From an uncultured Pelagibacteraceae bacterium (GTDB lineage Bacteria; Pseudomonadota; Alphaproteobacteria; Pelagibacterales; Pelagibacteraceae), in the NCBI GenBank assembly GCA_902552805.1, contig CACDIC010000001.1:85845-149844 (forward strand): 64,000 nucleotides of DNA, given 5' to 3'. Positions within the stretch are counted from its first letter, which is position 1. Every line of letters starts with the position of its first letter. A program made the position numbers and the translations under genes. Shown piece by piece: positions 21,740 through 31,393 of this stretch. The notes beneath the pieces were generated by a model. It ran no database searches and had not been told where the DNA came from. It saw nothing but the letters and a program-made list of their open reading frames with translations.

Positions 21740-22420
21740 ATGAGCATTAAATTCAAAAAATTAAATAACACAATAATTAAATGTAAAAAATGTCCACGTT
21801 TATTTAATTTCATAAAAAAAATTTCATTAGAAAAACGGAAACAAAACATAAATGAAAAGTATTGGGGAAAGCCTGTTACTGGTTTTGGTGACGTCAATGC
21901 AAAATTAATGATTATAGGTTTAGCGCCTGCAGCACATGGAGGAACTAGAACAGGCAGAGCTTTTACTGGAGATAAATCAGGGGATTTTTTATTTAAAAGT
22001 CTCCATAAAGTGAATATATCAAATCAAGATTTCTCAAAAAATAGAAATGATGGATTAAAATTAAAATCGACTTATATAACTAATATACTCAAGTGTGTTC
22101 CTCCAGGAGATAAACCAAAAAATAGTGAATTAATAAAATGTTCTAATTATTTTATTAATGAATTAGATCAATTAAAAAAACTAAAAGTAATTGTAGCGTT
22201 AGGTAAAGTTGCTTTTGATAATTGTCTAAAAATTTACAAAAAGAGATTTAATATGAATAAAAAATTTGAATTTAAACACGGAAAAAAATATTTACTACCC
22301 GATAATAAAATATTAATTGCTTGCTATCATCCTAGCCCTAGAAATGTTAATACTAAAGTTGTAACACCTTTAATGATTAACAGTTTGTTTAAAAAAGCGA
22401 AAAAATTTTCTACACTTTAA
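21740..22420 (+). CDS. Uracil-DNA glycosylase, family 5-like (UdgB)
   Basis: 226 residues. The N-terminal CKKCPRL (15-21) with two cysteines is consistent with the Fe-S cluster of family 4/5 glycosylases. The uracil-pocket motif GLAPAAHGGTRTGRAFTGDK (60-79) has the alanine-rich form typical of UDGb rather than the GQDPY of Ung. The C-terminal CYHPSPRNVNT holds the intercalation-loop motif. It would remove uracil or deaminated bases in base excision repair. It is convergent with ybgC (11-base overlap). Confidence 0.85.
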   Translation: MSIKFKKLNNTIIKCKKCPRLFNFIKKISLEKRKQNINEKYWGKPVTGFGDVNAKLMIIGLAPAAHGGTRTGRAFTGDKSGDFLFKSLHKVNISNQDFSKNRNDGLKLKSTYITNILKCVPPGDKPKNSELIKCSNYFINELDQLKKLKVIVALGKVAFDNCLKIYKKRFNMNKKFEFKHGKKYLLPDNKILIACYHPSPRNVNTKVVTPLMINSLFKKAKKFSTL

Positions 22421-22832
22421 TTGTGTCACAAAAATAAGGTTTAAATTTTGAGTATATATCTTCAGGAATTTTAACTGGCTTACCATCTTTATTTATGAAA
22501 ACTAAATGAACTTGTGCTTCAACTATATTATCTTCACCTCTTGTAATAATTTGGTTCATAAAGAAAGAGGTTTTAGTTATAGATTTAACAAAAGATCTAA
22601 TAGTTAATTCATCTTCTAAAAAAGCTGTTTTTTTATATTCAATGTTACAAGACTTGACGATTATTAATGAACCAAATTGTTCTTTAACTTTCTTATTACT
22701 AAAACCTATTGAAAAAAGAGCCTCTGTTCTTGCTCTTTCTAAGTACTTTAAATAATTAGCATAATAAACTACTCCACCAGAGTCTGTATCTTCATAATAA
22801 ACTTTTAATTTGTGAAAAAAATTTTCATGCAT
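22410..22832 (-). CDS. ybgC: Acyl-CoA thioesterase, YbgC/hotdog family
   Basis: 140 residues with the 4-hydroxybenzoyl-CoA thioesterase-type active-site segment VYYEDTDSGGVVYYANYLKY near residue 11, including the catalytic Asp. The rest (ERARTEALFSIGFS) matches YbgC of the tol-pal cluster. Here it is not beside tolQRAB, so only the thioesterase function is claimed. Confidence 0.88.
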   Translation of the reverse strand: MHENFFHKLKVYYEDTDSGGVVYYANYLKYLERARTEALFSIGFSNKKVKEQFGSLIIVKSCNIEYKKTAFLEDELTIRSFVKSITKTSFFMNQIITRGEDNIVEAQVHLVFINKDGKPVKIPEDIYSKFKPYFCDTIKV

Positions 22833-22855
22833 AAAAAATTATATCAAATAATCAT

Positions 22856-23506
22856 CTAATTTGCCGAAAAATAGATATTTTGAAAATAAGCTATAGCTTT
22901 CATTTTAGAATTATCGGTATCAGACATTATAGCTAACCCATCTAATTCATTAACATCTAAATCGTGGAATTTTTTAAAATCTTCTTTGACATTTGCTTTA
23001 ACAGTAACCCACTGATTGAGATTATTTTTGGTTGTAGATAAAACATTATCTATTGATTTTTTGGTATAAGGGCTTGGTGAACTAAATCCAATTTCGTTGT
23101 TACTTGAAAAGACATAATTTATTGCCCTATTAGAAAGCGGTGTTGCACCGGTCTTTTTTACTGCAAATACTCTTGCTGCAAAATCATGTCCTTTTTTTGT
23201 ATTTTCTTTTATCCCAGATAAATCTTTTTCTACTTTCCACGTAATATTAATAAAAGGTGTCTTATTAAGGTCAATTTTCACCTCTTTTCCTAAACCAGAG
23301 GCAGCATTATCTGCAACAGATTTTAGAAAATTGCCATTTTCATTAGATCCAACCGAATAATTTGTCTTATTGTCCGCACCCCTCACCTTTCTGACCTCAA
23401 GCTGTGAAAGTTCAGCTTCAGTAAATTCAAATACTTTTATTTCACTAGCTACACCAATCTCAATAAATAAAAAGAGGCTGATTAAAAGTTTAAAAATTAT
23501 TTTCAT
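22856..23506 (-). CDS. DUF3047-like exported protein
   Basis: 216 residues with a signal peptide (about 1-20). The segments ITWKVEKDL, HDFAARVFAVKK and the C-terminal GLAIMSDTDNSKMKAIAYFQ match the pattern of DUF3047 proteins, predicted periplasmic beta-rich carbohydrate-binding-like domains of unknown role. It is transcribed in the same direction as ybgC, 23 bases upstream of it. Confidence 0.7.
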   Translation of the reverse strand: MKIIFKLLISLFLFIEIGVASEIKVFEFTEAELSQLEVRKVRGADNKTNYSVGSNENGNFLKSVADNAASGLGKEVKIDLNKTPFINITWKVEKDLSGIKENTKKGHDFAARVFAVKKTGATPLSNRAINYVFSSNNEIGFSSPSPYTKKSIDNVLSTTKNNLNQWVTVKANVKEDFKKFHDLDVNELDGLAIMSDTDNSKMKAIAYFQNIYFSAN

Positions 23507-23589
23507 AAGTTTTTAAAAAAAATTGTTAATACATTATTTTGACAAAATTTAAACAATCAAAAATCAATTTCTATTCGTATATATTAATT

Positions 23590-23727
23590 ATGAAGACAAT
23601 TTCCATTTTTATTTTGTTAATTTACTGGTCAATTATGATTTTTGCTCCAGTTATGTCAAAAGATGTTAAATTTAGCAGAGCTAAAGTCAATCAAACTAAA
23701 ATAGTAGAAACAAAGCCACGAAATTAA
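23590..23727 (+). CDS. 45-residue exported or membrane microprotein
   Basis: From the ATG at 23590 (MKTISIFILLIYWSIMIFAP) the product begins with a hydrophobic segment resembling a signal peptide or anchor. A short basic tail follows (SRAKVNQTKIVETKPRN). An upstream in-frame start at 23539 adds 17 polar residues and is less likely because the hydrophobic segment would no longer be N-terminal. It converges with the SDR gene, overlapping by 4 bases. Confidence 0.45.
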   Translation: MKTISIFILLIYWSIMIFAPVMSKDVKFSRAKVNQTKIVETKPRN

Positions 23728-24476
23728 TAGGTCGAACGACCCCCACTGATATCAAAAACTGCAGCGGTTGAGAATGTATTTTCCTCTGAAGATAACCAGC
23801 AGACTAAAGAGGTAAACTCCTCAACCTCAAGAAATCGTCCTCTTGGCACTTTTGATAACATTCTTTGGACATGTTCTTTAGTCATTTGGTCCAAAATTCT
23901 AGTTTTAGCACCTGCAGGAGTAACAGCATTTACTGCTATATTCTTATCAGCAAGCTCTTTACCTAATGATTTTGTTAATCCAATTGCTCCAGCTTTTCCA
24001 ACGCTATAAGCGCTAGCGTTTGCATTGCCATCTTTACCTGCTACTGAAGCCACATTAACTATCCTGCCATAATTATTTTTGATCATATTCGGTACAATTG
24101 TTCGACAACAATTAAAAGTACCCATTAAATTTATATCAACAACCTTTTTCCACATCTCAATATCATATTCCCATAAAGTAGCTGTTGGACCAGTAATACC
24201 AGCATTATTAATTAATATATCAATATTTTTTTGTTTAGTGATTTCTTGCACACATTCTTCAACTTTTGAGTAATTTGAAATATCGACAATATGAAAACTT
24301 AAATTGGGACTTTTAATATCTTTAGTTGCTTTTTCGACCATTTTCTGATCATTGTCCCAGATAATTACACTCGCACCCGACCTTATCAATCTTTTAGTAA
24401 TGTCTAAACCAAAGCCTTGTGCACCGCCAGTTACAATTGCAGTTCTCCCTTTAAAATCAAAAGAAATTTTATCCAT
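23724..24476 (-). CDS. SDR-family oxidoreductase (FabG-like)
   Basis: 250 residues, classical short-chain dehydrogenase. Cofactor motif TGGAQGFG (16-23), NNAG (90-93), catalytic Ser144, Tyr157 and Lys161 (YSVGK). An Asp follows beta-strand 2 (IIWDND), suggesting NAD preference. The substrate is unknown. It is last in a run with the NCS1 carrier and TRAP genes, 4 bases after the carrier, so it may process the imported compound. Confidence 0.85.
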   Translation of the reverse strand: MDKISFDFKGRTAIVTGGAQGFGLDITKRLIRSGASVIIWDNDQKMVEKATKDIKSPNLSFHIVDISNYSKVEECVQEITKQKNIDILINNAGITGPTATLWEYDIEMWKKVVDINLMGTFNCCRTIVPNMIKNNYGRIVNVASVAGKDGNANASAYSVGKAGAIGLTKSLGKELADKNIAVNAVTPAGAKTRILDQMTKEHVQRMLSKVPRGRFLEVEEFTSLVCWLSSEENTFSTAAVFDISGGRSTY

Positions 24477-24480
24477 AAAA

Positions 24481-25938
24481 CTACTCTCTAGTTAAGAGGT
24501 AATAAACAAAAGCTGCTACAAAAGCACCAATAATCCATGAGTAAGATTGTAAAAACATAAAATTTGTATTCCAAATTGTTGAAGCAGAAAAAATAAATCC
24601 TAATATTAAAGAATAAACTCCTTTAAGGTGCCATCCTCCCGAATAATAATAAGTGCCATTAGTTTCAAGTGAGTATATATCTTTGTTTTCTAGTTTTCCT
24701 TTTTTAATCATATAAAAATCAGTAATCATTAATCCGAATAGAGGACCAAAAAAAGCACCAATCGTATCTATATAAGATAATACTCCGACTTGGCTTAAAA
24801 AAGTTAACCAAAAAACTCCTATAATAAATCCAAAAATAGCAATTACATAACTAGCGCTTTTTAAAGAAAAAGATGAGGGATCAAAATTAATTAAAGTATA
24901 TTGAGAGGGAACAAAGTTTGCTATCAAATTTGTTGATGCAGAAGCAATAATAATAAAAATCAAGGCTAAAGAAACCAAAAGAATATTATCTAATTTTCCA
25001 ATTATATCTGTTGGGTTAGTTAAAATCATCTCTACATTTTGTTCATTTAAATTTTGAAATGCATCAGCACCTGTAACAATAAATAATGCAAAAAATGAAA
25101 AAATTATTAGATTTAAAATTAAGCTTAAATTACCTTTTTTTAGCTCTTGTTCATTTTTAACGTATCTAGAAAAATCACCAAATGATAAAATTATAATTGA
25201 AAAAAAGGTAAATGTAGTCCCTGCAACTGTAATTATTGGACCAACATTATTTGGATTAAAGATATTTTGAAAATCTAAAACATCTACGAAAGATTGAGCA
25301 GTCAGTTTTACATCGGATAATAAAACAATAAAGAAAAACATTATCATTGCAGCGTATATAGTAAATGCAGAAAACTTAATTAATTTTTTGTTATAATTCA
25401 TTCCAACACTAAATAAGTAAGTTTGCAGTATAATTGAAATCAATATAGCAGCCCAATCGATAATGTTTAATCCTATGAAAAAAACTAATAAAATTTCTTT
25501 TTGTAAAATTGAATTATCTACAGAGTACATTAAAACCCGAATTAAGAAACCAATCGCCTTTGATAAAAAGTATGTTTGAATACCAAACATAAATATTCCA
25601 ACAATACTTCTCAACAACCCAAAAAATTGGGCGCCTCTAAATCCTAATGATGATCTTAATAAAACAACAAATGGTAATCCAAATTTCTGTGATGGTTTTC
25701 CAATTAAGTTGGAAAATATATAAACCAAAAAAGTTCCTAAAATTGTTCCAAAAAGAACTACAGCAGTATTTAAATTATAAATTAAGTACAAAGATGCAAT
25801 TAGTGAAAATCCAATAACACTTTGAATATTAACCCCCCAAAAACAAAATAAGTCCTTCCAGTCCCAAGTTTTATTGTTAGGGTTTACAGTTACTAAATCC
25901 CAGTTAATGAGAGTTTTTTTTGTTTTTTGCTGACTCAC
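24481..25938 (-). CDS. NCS1-family cytosine/purine/allantoin-type permease
   Basis: 485 residues with about 12 membrane helices. N-terminal NWDLVTVNPNNKTWDWKD and CFWGVNIQSVIGFSLIASL match the NCS1 nucleobase/hydantoin/vitamin transporter pattern. The start is GTG at 25938; no ATG is available nearby. The substrate (allantoin, hydantoin, purine, thiamine or similar) cannot be settled from sequence alone. It lies between the TRAP operon and an SDR gene, all on the minus strand. Confidence 0.85.
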   Translation of the reverse strand: MSQQKTKKTLINWDLVTVNPNNKTWDWKDLFCFWGVNIQSVIGFSLIASLYLIYNLNTAVVLFGTILGTFLVYIFSNLIGKPSQKFGLPFVVLLRSSLGFRGAQFFGLLRSIVGIFMFGIQTYFLSKAIGFLIRVLMYSVDNSILQKEILLVFFIGLNIIDWAAILISIILQTYLFSVGMNYNKKLIKFSAFTIYAAMIMFFFIVLLSDVKLTAQSFVDVLDFQNIFNPNNVGPIITVAGTTFTFFSIIILSFGDFSRYVKNEQELKKGNLSLILNLIIFSFFALFIVTGADAFQNLNEQNVEMILTNPTDIIGKLDNILLVSLALIFIIIASASTNLIANFVPSQYTLINFDPSSFSLKSASYVIAIFGFIIGVFWLTFLSQVGVLSYIDTIGAFFGPLFGLMITDFYMIKKGKLENKDIYSLETNGTYYYSGGWHLKGVYSLILGFIFSASTIWNTNFMFLQSYSWIIGAFVAAFVYYLLTRE

Positions 25939-25963
25939 TTAGACAATATAAAACTTTAATATT

Positions 25964-27298
25964 CTACTGTCCATATAAGAGAGTCGGTAACCAAAGTGCA
26001 ATTTTAGGAAATATTATGATCAAAACTAATCCTATTACTTGAAGGACCATAAACTGCATCATTCCATAATAAATATCTTTTAAATCCCATTCAGGAACAA
26101 CCCCTTTTAAAAAATAAGCTGAGAGTGCTACCGGAGGTGAGAGCCATGCGGTTTGTAAATTAACGGCAACTAAAATTGCAAACCAAGTTAAATTAAATCC
26201 TAATGCCTCTACTAGTGGTAAAATTATTGGAATAATAATCATTACAATCGGTACCCATTCTAATGGCCAACCCAATAAAAAAATCATTACCATTATCATA
26301 GCTAGAATTAAATACTTGTTCATTTCTAAGCCTAATAAAAACTCAGTTAAAAGAGTTGGAGTTCCTAATCTTGCAAAAACCGCACCAAAAAAATTTGATG
26401 CTGCAACTAAAACCATTATTAAAGCTGTGATCTCTAATGTTTTCACTAATGCTTCTTGAAGTTTTGAAAGAGTTAATTTTTTATATGCCAATGAAAGTAG
26501 TAAAGCACCCATTGCTCCACAGCCCGCTGCCTCTGTTGGGGTTGCAAATCCAAATAAGATACTACCTAATGCAGCAAATACTAAAGCAGCTGGAGGAACT
26601 AAACCTAGGAAAAATTCTATCCATACCTCTTTCATACTCGCAGCTCTCATATCATCAGGTAAAACAGGTCCAAGTTTTGGATTAATCATGCATCTTATTG
26701 TTGTGTAAGCTGCATACAAACTCGCAAGAAGAATTCCTGGTAAGATTGCAGCTGCAAACAAATCAATAACTGGAATTTCCATAATAGGTCCCATTACAAC
26801 AAGCATAATACTTGGTGGAATTAAAATTCCTAAAGTACCCCCAGCGGTAATAGTGCCTGCAGCAAGTTTTACGTCATAACCAGATCTATTCATTGATTTG
26901 GCAGCCATAATTCCAAGAATTGTCACCGATGCACCAACAATTCCTGTTGCAGCAGCAAATATAACTGAAACGAATAAAACTGCGTAATATAAAGACCCCT
27001 TAACTTTTGCTAGCATCATTTGAAATGCTGAAAACAACCTTTCCATCAATCCAGCTTGTTCCATCATAATTCCCATAAAAACAAAGAGCGGGACGGCGGC
27101 GAGAGTTTGTTCGGTCATGACCATTGAAAATTGAAGGGTCATTAAATAAAAAACTAATTTTCCAAATCCAAGATAACCAAATACAAATCCTAGAAATATT
27201 AAAGTGAATGAAATGGGAAACCCTATAAATATTGCAAATAGCATCACGCCAACTAAAATGAAACCTAAAATAGCCGGATCAATGAATTCTGCTATCAT
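25964..27298 (-). CDS. dctM: TRAP transporter large permease DctM
   Basis: 444 residues from the ATG at 27298, chosen because AGGAGA lies about 8 bases upstream and the ATGA overlap couples it to dctQ; an upstream GTG at 27316 is less likely. Eleven to twelve helices form the ion-transporter-superfamily domain. Motifs include AAATGIVGASVTILGIMAAK and GTLGILIPPSIMLVVMG. It forms the Na+-driven channel for substrate delivered by DctP. Confidence 0.95.
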   Translation of the reverse strand: MIAEFIDPAILGFILVGVMLFAIFIGFPISFTLIFLGFVFGYLGFGKLVFYLMTLQFSMVMTEQTLAAVPLFVFMGIMMEQAGLMERLFSAFQMMLAKVKGSLYYAVLFVSVIFAAATGIVGASVTILGIMAAKSMNRSGYDVKLAAGTITAGGTLGILIPPSIMLVVMGPIMEIPVIDLFAAAILPGILLASLYAAYTTIRCMINPKLGPVLPDDMRAASMKEVWIEFFLGLVPPAALVFAALGSILFGFATPTEAAGCGAMGALLLSLAYKKLTLSKLQEALVKTLEITALIMVLVAASNFFGAVFARLGTPTLLTEFLLGLEMNKYLILAMIMVMIFLLGWPLEWVPIVMIIIPIILPLVEALGFNLTWFAILVAVNLQTAWLSPPVALSAYFLKGVVPEWDLKDIYYGMMQFMVLQVIGLVLIIIFPKIALWLPTLLYGQ

Positions 27299-27909
27299 TT
27301 TTTCTCTCCTGGCCACTCACCTTTTTTAGCTGCCCAATAACTTTTAAGTAATTCTGAAAAACCTTGAATTAATAAAAAAATAATTCCAAGTAACAAACAC
27401 GTTTTAATAGGCCACATATAAGGCATCCAAGTAGTATCCATCCCTCGTTCACCTCTTCTAATTGACTCTTCAACAAAACCTATGGTCATATAAAGAAAAA
27501 CAATTAGTCCTGGAAAATAAAATAAAAGATATAACCAGAAATCAATAAGACCTTGTGTTTTAGTTTTAAAATTTCTGTATAAAAAATCAGCTCTTATATG
27601 CACTCCTCTAGAAAGAGCATATCCTGCACCAAGCATAAATAATGCGCCATAAAGAAAACGGCTTATGTCGTAAGCCCAAATTGTTGGTGCTAAAAATAAT
27701 TTTCTTGCAAGAACTTCATAGGTCATTGCAAAAATGAGTGGCATCAGTATCCAACAAACAATACTACCAATCCACTTACTAAATTTATCAATATTAACAA
27801 TAGATTTAGCCATCCATGATGGCATATCGGTTGGCATTTTACCTGATCCACCCCGCCTTTCGGCAATCATTTCATCAGAGATATCTAGTTTACCAGGTTC
27901 GTCTGCCAT
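27295..27909 (-). CDS. dctQ: TRAP transporter small permease DctQ
   Basis: 204 residues with four predicted helices after a 30-residue polar N-terminal extension. The segments MTYEVLARKLFLAPTIWAYD and GAGYALSRGVHIRADFLYR are typical of DctQ. It overlaps dctM by 4 bases (ATGA). It stabilises the DctM subunit in the inner membrane. Confidence 0.93.
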   Translation of the reverse strand: MADEPGKLDISDEMIAERRGGSGKMPTDMPSWMAKSIVNIDKFSKWIGSIVCWILMPLIFAMTYEVLARKLFLAPTIWAYDISRFLYGALFMLGAGYALSRGVHIRADFLYRNFKTKTQGLIDFWLYLLFYFPGLIVFLYMTIGFVEESIRRGERGMDTTWMPYMWPIKTCLLLGIIFLLIQGFSELLKSYWAAKKGEWPGEKK

Positions 27910-27928
27910 AAAATTTTAGTTAAAAAAA

Positions 27929-27957
27929 TTAGAGCGGACTTTAAAAGTCCGCTCTAA
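27929..27957 (-). terminator. Hairpin with U-run between dctP and dctQ (attenuator)
   Basis: The arms TTAGAGCGGAC and GTCCGCTCTAA form a perfect 11-bp stem around a 7-base loop. On the minus strand the hairpin is followed by a run of Ts. It stands in the 69-base gap after dctP and before dctQ in the same operon. A partial terminator here would keep binding-protein mRNA more abundant than permease mRNA, a known design in binding-protein-dependent transport operons. Confidence 0.75.
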
Positions 27958-27978
27958 AAAATCAAGATTGATTACTGA

Positions 27979-29073
27979 TTACTTTAATGTTGCTGCGTGA
28001 GCCATTCCTAGCTTCGCATTAGACATTTGAGCACCACTCCAGAAAGGAACAGCAACATCAGCAAAATTTTTCATTGAAGTATAAACTTCATTAAAAAATT
28101 TATTATCTTTAGCATTCTTATTTAAAGATGCTTTTGCTGCAGCCATATATTCTGTGAAATAATCAGAAGGTGTATCTTCTAAAATTACTCCATGTTTAGT
28201 AGTTAGCTCTCTTAAAGCTTTACCATTCTCATAGATTCTGTAACTTAAAGATTTTGCTAATGAAGCATTAGCAGCTACTTCAAGTGACTTTTTCTCATGA
28301 GCACTCATAGCATTATATGTTTTTCCAGTAATGTAAAAGTCAGCATTTACGACTACTTGGTGTAAACCTTGTAAGTAATAGTGCTTTAACACTTTTTGAA
28401 AACCAAATGTTAAGTCTGGTTTTGGACAGCACCACTCAGCAGCATCGATAGTTCCTGCTTCAAGAGCTGGAAGAATATCTCCACCACCCATTGCAACAGA
28501 CGCTATACCAATGTCTTTATAAGTTTGTCCTGGAATTCCTGGAGGAGTTCTGAACTTATATTTTCTAAAGTCAGCCATATCTTTAATTGGTTTTGGAAAC
28601 CAACCTAAAGCTTCTGGACCAACTGGCTGAATCATAAATCCTTTGATATCTCTTCCCATTTCTTTCCAAAGTTGGTCGTATAACTCTTTACCACCACCAT
28701 ATTGGAACCATGATAGGAATGCGATATTGTCGATACCTACTCCACCACCAGCTACTGGCGAACCAAATAACATAGCCGCAGGGTGATCACCTGACCAATA
28801 GTGAGTCCATGCGAAACCACAATCAATCAAACCTTTATCAACAGCATCTAGAGTTTCTTTAACTCCTACAACTGCACCAGCTGGTAATATTTCAAATTTT
28901 AACGAACCACTCGTTAATTCAGTTACTGTGTCAGTAAAGTCCTTTAACATTTTTACCTCATCTGCTTTAGTGTTAAGAACAGTTTGACACTTTAATGTTT
29001 TTGCAGCATTAGCACTTGAAGTAAATCCAAGAACTAAAATTGTTGCAAATAACATTGAAATGATTTTTTTCAT
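27979..29073 (-). CDS. dctP: TRAP transporter substrate-binding protein DctP
   Basis: 364 residues with a signal peptide (about 1-23, ending SSANA). The conserved carboxylate-binding arginine is expected in KFRTPPGIPG near residue 176. LEAGTIDAAEWCCPKPDLTF resembles 2-oxo-acid-type TRAP binders (TakP-like). The ligand is probably an organic acid but is not proven. First gene of the dctPQM operon, with the SD-like AGAGGA upstream. Periplasmic. Confidence 0.93.
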   Translation of the reverse strand: MKKIISMLFATILVLGFTSSANAAKTLKCQTVLNTKADEVKMLKDFTDTVTELTSGSLKFEILPAGAVVGVKETLDAVDKGLIDCGFAWTHYWSGDHPAAMLFGSPVAGGGVGIDNIAFLSWFQYGGGKELYDQLWKEMGRDIKGFMIQPVGPEALGWFPKPIKDMADFRKYKFRTPPGIPGQTYKDIGIASVAMGGGDILPALEAGTIDAAEWCCPKPDLTFGFQKVLKHYYLQGLHQVVVNADFYITGKTYNAMSAHEKKSLEVAANASLAKSLSYRIYENGKALRELTTKHGVILEDTPSDYFTEYMAAAKASLNKNAKDNKFFNEVYTSMKNFADVAVPFWSGAQMSNAKLGMAHAATLK

Positions 29074-29089
29074 TATTTATCCTCTTGTT

Positions 29090-29103
29090 AGTTAAATTTA
29101 ACT
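29090..29103. promoter_or_regulatory. 14-bp perfect palindrome upstream of dctP
   Basis: AGTTAAATTTAACT lies 16 bases upstream of the dctP start in the 131-base divergent region between dctP and the GMC gene. It may be an operator for the TRAP operon or part of a leader hairpin. AT-rich palindromes occur by chance in such DNA, so confidence is low. Confidence 0.25.
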
Positions 29104-29204
29104 TGTTTAATTCAATCAGAAAAACAAACCTGACACAAGTGACAATTGATAAATATAGGTGTAAAAACAATAAAAACTTAAACTAAAAAAAGATTCAACT
29201 ATTG

Positions 29205-30800
29205 ATGGAAAATTTTGATTACGTAATTATTGGAGCAGGTTCTGCAGGATGTGTTCTAGCAAACAGACTTTCTGAAAATCCAAATAATAAAGTCGTATTA
29301 ATAGAAGCTGGTGGAAAAGATAATTACCCATGGATACATATTCCTGTTGGATATTTTAAAACCATGCACAACCCCTCTGTTGATTGGTGTTATAAAACCG
29401 AGCCTGATGCATCAATGAATAATAGATCAATCCGTTATCCAAGAGGCAAAACTTTAGGCGGTAGCTCTTCCATCAACGGACTACTTTATATTAGAGGACA
29501 AAGCAGAGATTATGATATTTGGCGACAATTAGGAAATACTGGTTGGGGTTGGGATGATGTTCTGCCATATTTTATAAAGGCAGAAAACCAAGAGAGAGGA
29601 AAAGATGAATTTCATGGTATTGGAGGGCCTCTATCAGTTTCTGATCAAAGAATTCAATTACCGTTATTGAATGAATTTCAAAATGCTGCCGAAGAGTTTG
29701 GTATCCCCAAAACAAAAGATTTTAACACAGGCAACAATCATGGATGTGGTTATTTTCAAGTTACCGAAAAAGATGGCTTTAGATGTAGTACATCAGTTGG
29801 ATATTTAAATCCAATAAAGAACAGACAAAATTTAAAAACCATAACTAATGCTCATGTAAAACAAATTAATTTCAAAGGTAAAACTGCAATAGGAATTGAA
29901 TACTGGCAAGGTGATGAGCTTAAAAAACTTACTTGTAATAAAGAAATAATTTTATCATCAGGTTCAATAGGTTCACCTCAGATATTACAAACTTCTGGGA
30001 TAGGAAATTCTCAAAAATTAAAAGACTTAGGTATAGATATAGTACAGGAATTAAAAGGTGTGGGTGAAAATTTACAAGACCACTTGATGTTTAGACCTAT
30101 ATATAAAATTCAAGGACTTAAATCGCTAAATAAAAAGGTTAATAGTTTATTTGGAAAATTAATGATTGGTCTGGAATATGTTTTTAATCGAAGTGGACCA
30201 ATGACCATGGGAGCTAGCCAAATGTGTATGTTTGCTAAAAGTGATCCCTCATTAGAATTACCAGATCTACAATGGCACGTCCAACCTATGAGTATGGACA
30301 CCCTAGGAGCAACTAAAAATCATGATTTTCATGCTTTCACACCTACCGTTTCGAATATTAGACCTACAAGTAGAGGCCATGTGAGTATTGTAGATAAAGA
30401 CTCTAGAACATATGCAAAAATAAAAATGAATTATCTCTCAACTGATCACGACCGAATGATTGCAGCTAGAGGATTAAAACTTACAAGAAAAATTGTCATG
30501 GAATCTGAAACATTTAGAAAATATAAACCTGAGGAATATAGACCAGGTATTGACATTAATGATGATGAGGAACTTGTAAAAGCAGGTTCAGATTTTGCAC
30601 AAACAATTTTTCATCCGGTTGGCACATGTAAAATGGGTCAAGATGATATGGCTGTAGTTGATGAAAAACTAAAAGTAAAAGGAATTGAGAATTTAAGAGT
30701 AATTGATGCTTCTATAATGCCAAATATTACATCAGGTAATACCAATGCACCTACAATAATGATTGCAGAAAAAGGTGCTGATATGATACTTACCCATTGA
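29205..30800 (+). CDS. GMC-family oxidoreductase (choline/alcohol dehydrogenase-like)
   Basis: 531 residues from the ATG at 29205; the TTG just before it is an unlikely start. FAD-binding motif IIGAGSAGCVLANRL lies near residue 7. The GMC signatures RGKTLGGSSSINGLLYIRGQ (near 85) and SSGSIGSPQILQTSGIG (near 260) are present. The C-terminal FHPVGTCKMG supplies an active-site His, and PTIMIAEKGAD ends the protein. BetA-like, but substrate unproven. Divergent from the TRAP operon, so it may oxidise the imported substrate or another alcohol. Confidence 0.88.
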   Translation: MENFDYVIIGAGSAGCVLANRLSENPNNKVVLIEAGGKDNYPWIHIPVGYFKTMHNPSVDWCYKTEPDASMNNRSIRYPRGKTLGGSSSINGLLYIRGQSRDYDIWRQLGNTGWGWDDVLPYFIKAENQERGKDEFHGIGGPLSVSDQRIQLPLLNEFQNAAEEFGIPKTKDFNTGNNHGCGYFQVTEKDGFRCSTSVGYLNPIKNRQNLKTITNAHVKQINFKGKTAIGIEYWQGDELKKLTCNKEIILSSGSIGSPQILQTSGIGNSQKLKDLGIDIVQELKGVGENLQDHLMFRPIYKIQGLKSLNKKVNSLFGKLMIGLEYVFNRSGPMTMGASQMCMFAKSDPSLELPDLQWHVQPMSMDTLGATKNHDFHAFTPTVSNIRPTSRGHVSIVDKDSRTYAKIKMNYLSTDHDRMIAARGLKLTRKIVMESETFRKYKPEEYRPGIDINDDEELVKAGSDFAQTIFHPVGTCKMGQDDMAVVDEKLKVKGIENLRVIDASIMPNITSGNTNAPTIMIAEKGADMILTH

Positions 30801-31393
30801 TGTTTGCTGAATTATTTACACCAGAACAATTAACCATATTAACTCAAATTATTTTAATCGATTTAGTTCTTGCAGGAGACAATGCAATAATAATTGGTAT
30901 GGTTGCATCAAAATTTCCTTTAGAACAAAGAAGAAAAATTATTATTTTTGGAATTGGTGGTGCAGTTGTTTTAAGAATTATTTTAACTTTACTGACTGCA
31001 TATTTACTTCAAATAACTGGACTAAGGCTTTTTGGAGGATTGCTTCTGCTTTATATTGTCTACAAATTATATGTAGATGTCATTAAAGGCTCTGAAAATC
31101 ATGATGATATAAAAGTTGATAATTCCAGTTTTTTCAAAGCAATTTGGACAATCCTCTTAGCAGACTTTACAATGAGCTTAGATAATGTTTTAGGAGTTGC
31201 GGGGGCAGCTGGAGATCATTATGGATTATTAGTATTTGGTTTGGTTCTATCAATTGCCTTAATGGCATTTGCGGCAACTTTAATATCAAATTGGATTAAG
31301 AAGTATAAATGGATTGCTTGGGCAGGTTTGATTGCAATATTAATTGTTGCTATTGAATTGATTTACACAGATATTAAAATATTGTTTTTATAA
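30800..31393 (+). CDS. TerC/YjbE-family integral membrane protein
   Basis: 197 residues with about seven membrane spans. The conserved LIDLVLAGDNAIIIGMVAS near residue 17 and LLADFTMSLDNVLGVAGAAG near residue 117 carry the paired aspartates of the TerC family. The size fits the YjbE subgroup, linked in other bacteria to Mn2+ export. ATG at 30800 overlaps the GMC stop (TGATG), and its TAA overlaps the next ATG, so the three genes are translationally coupled. Confidence 0.88.
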   Translation: MFAELFTPEQLTILTQIILIDLVLAGDNAIIIGMVASKFPLEQRRKIIIFGIGGAVVLRIILTLLTAYLLQITGLRLFGGLLLLYIVYKLYVDVIKGSENHDDIKVDNSSFFKAIWTILLADFTMSLDNVLGVAGAAGDHYGLLVFGLVLSIALMAFAATLISNWIKKYKWIAWAGLIAILIVAIELIYTDIKILFL

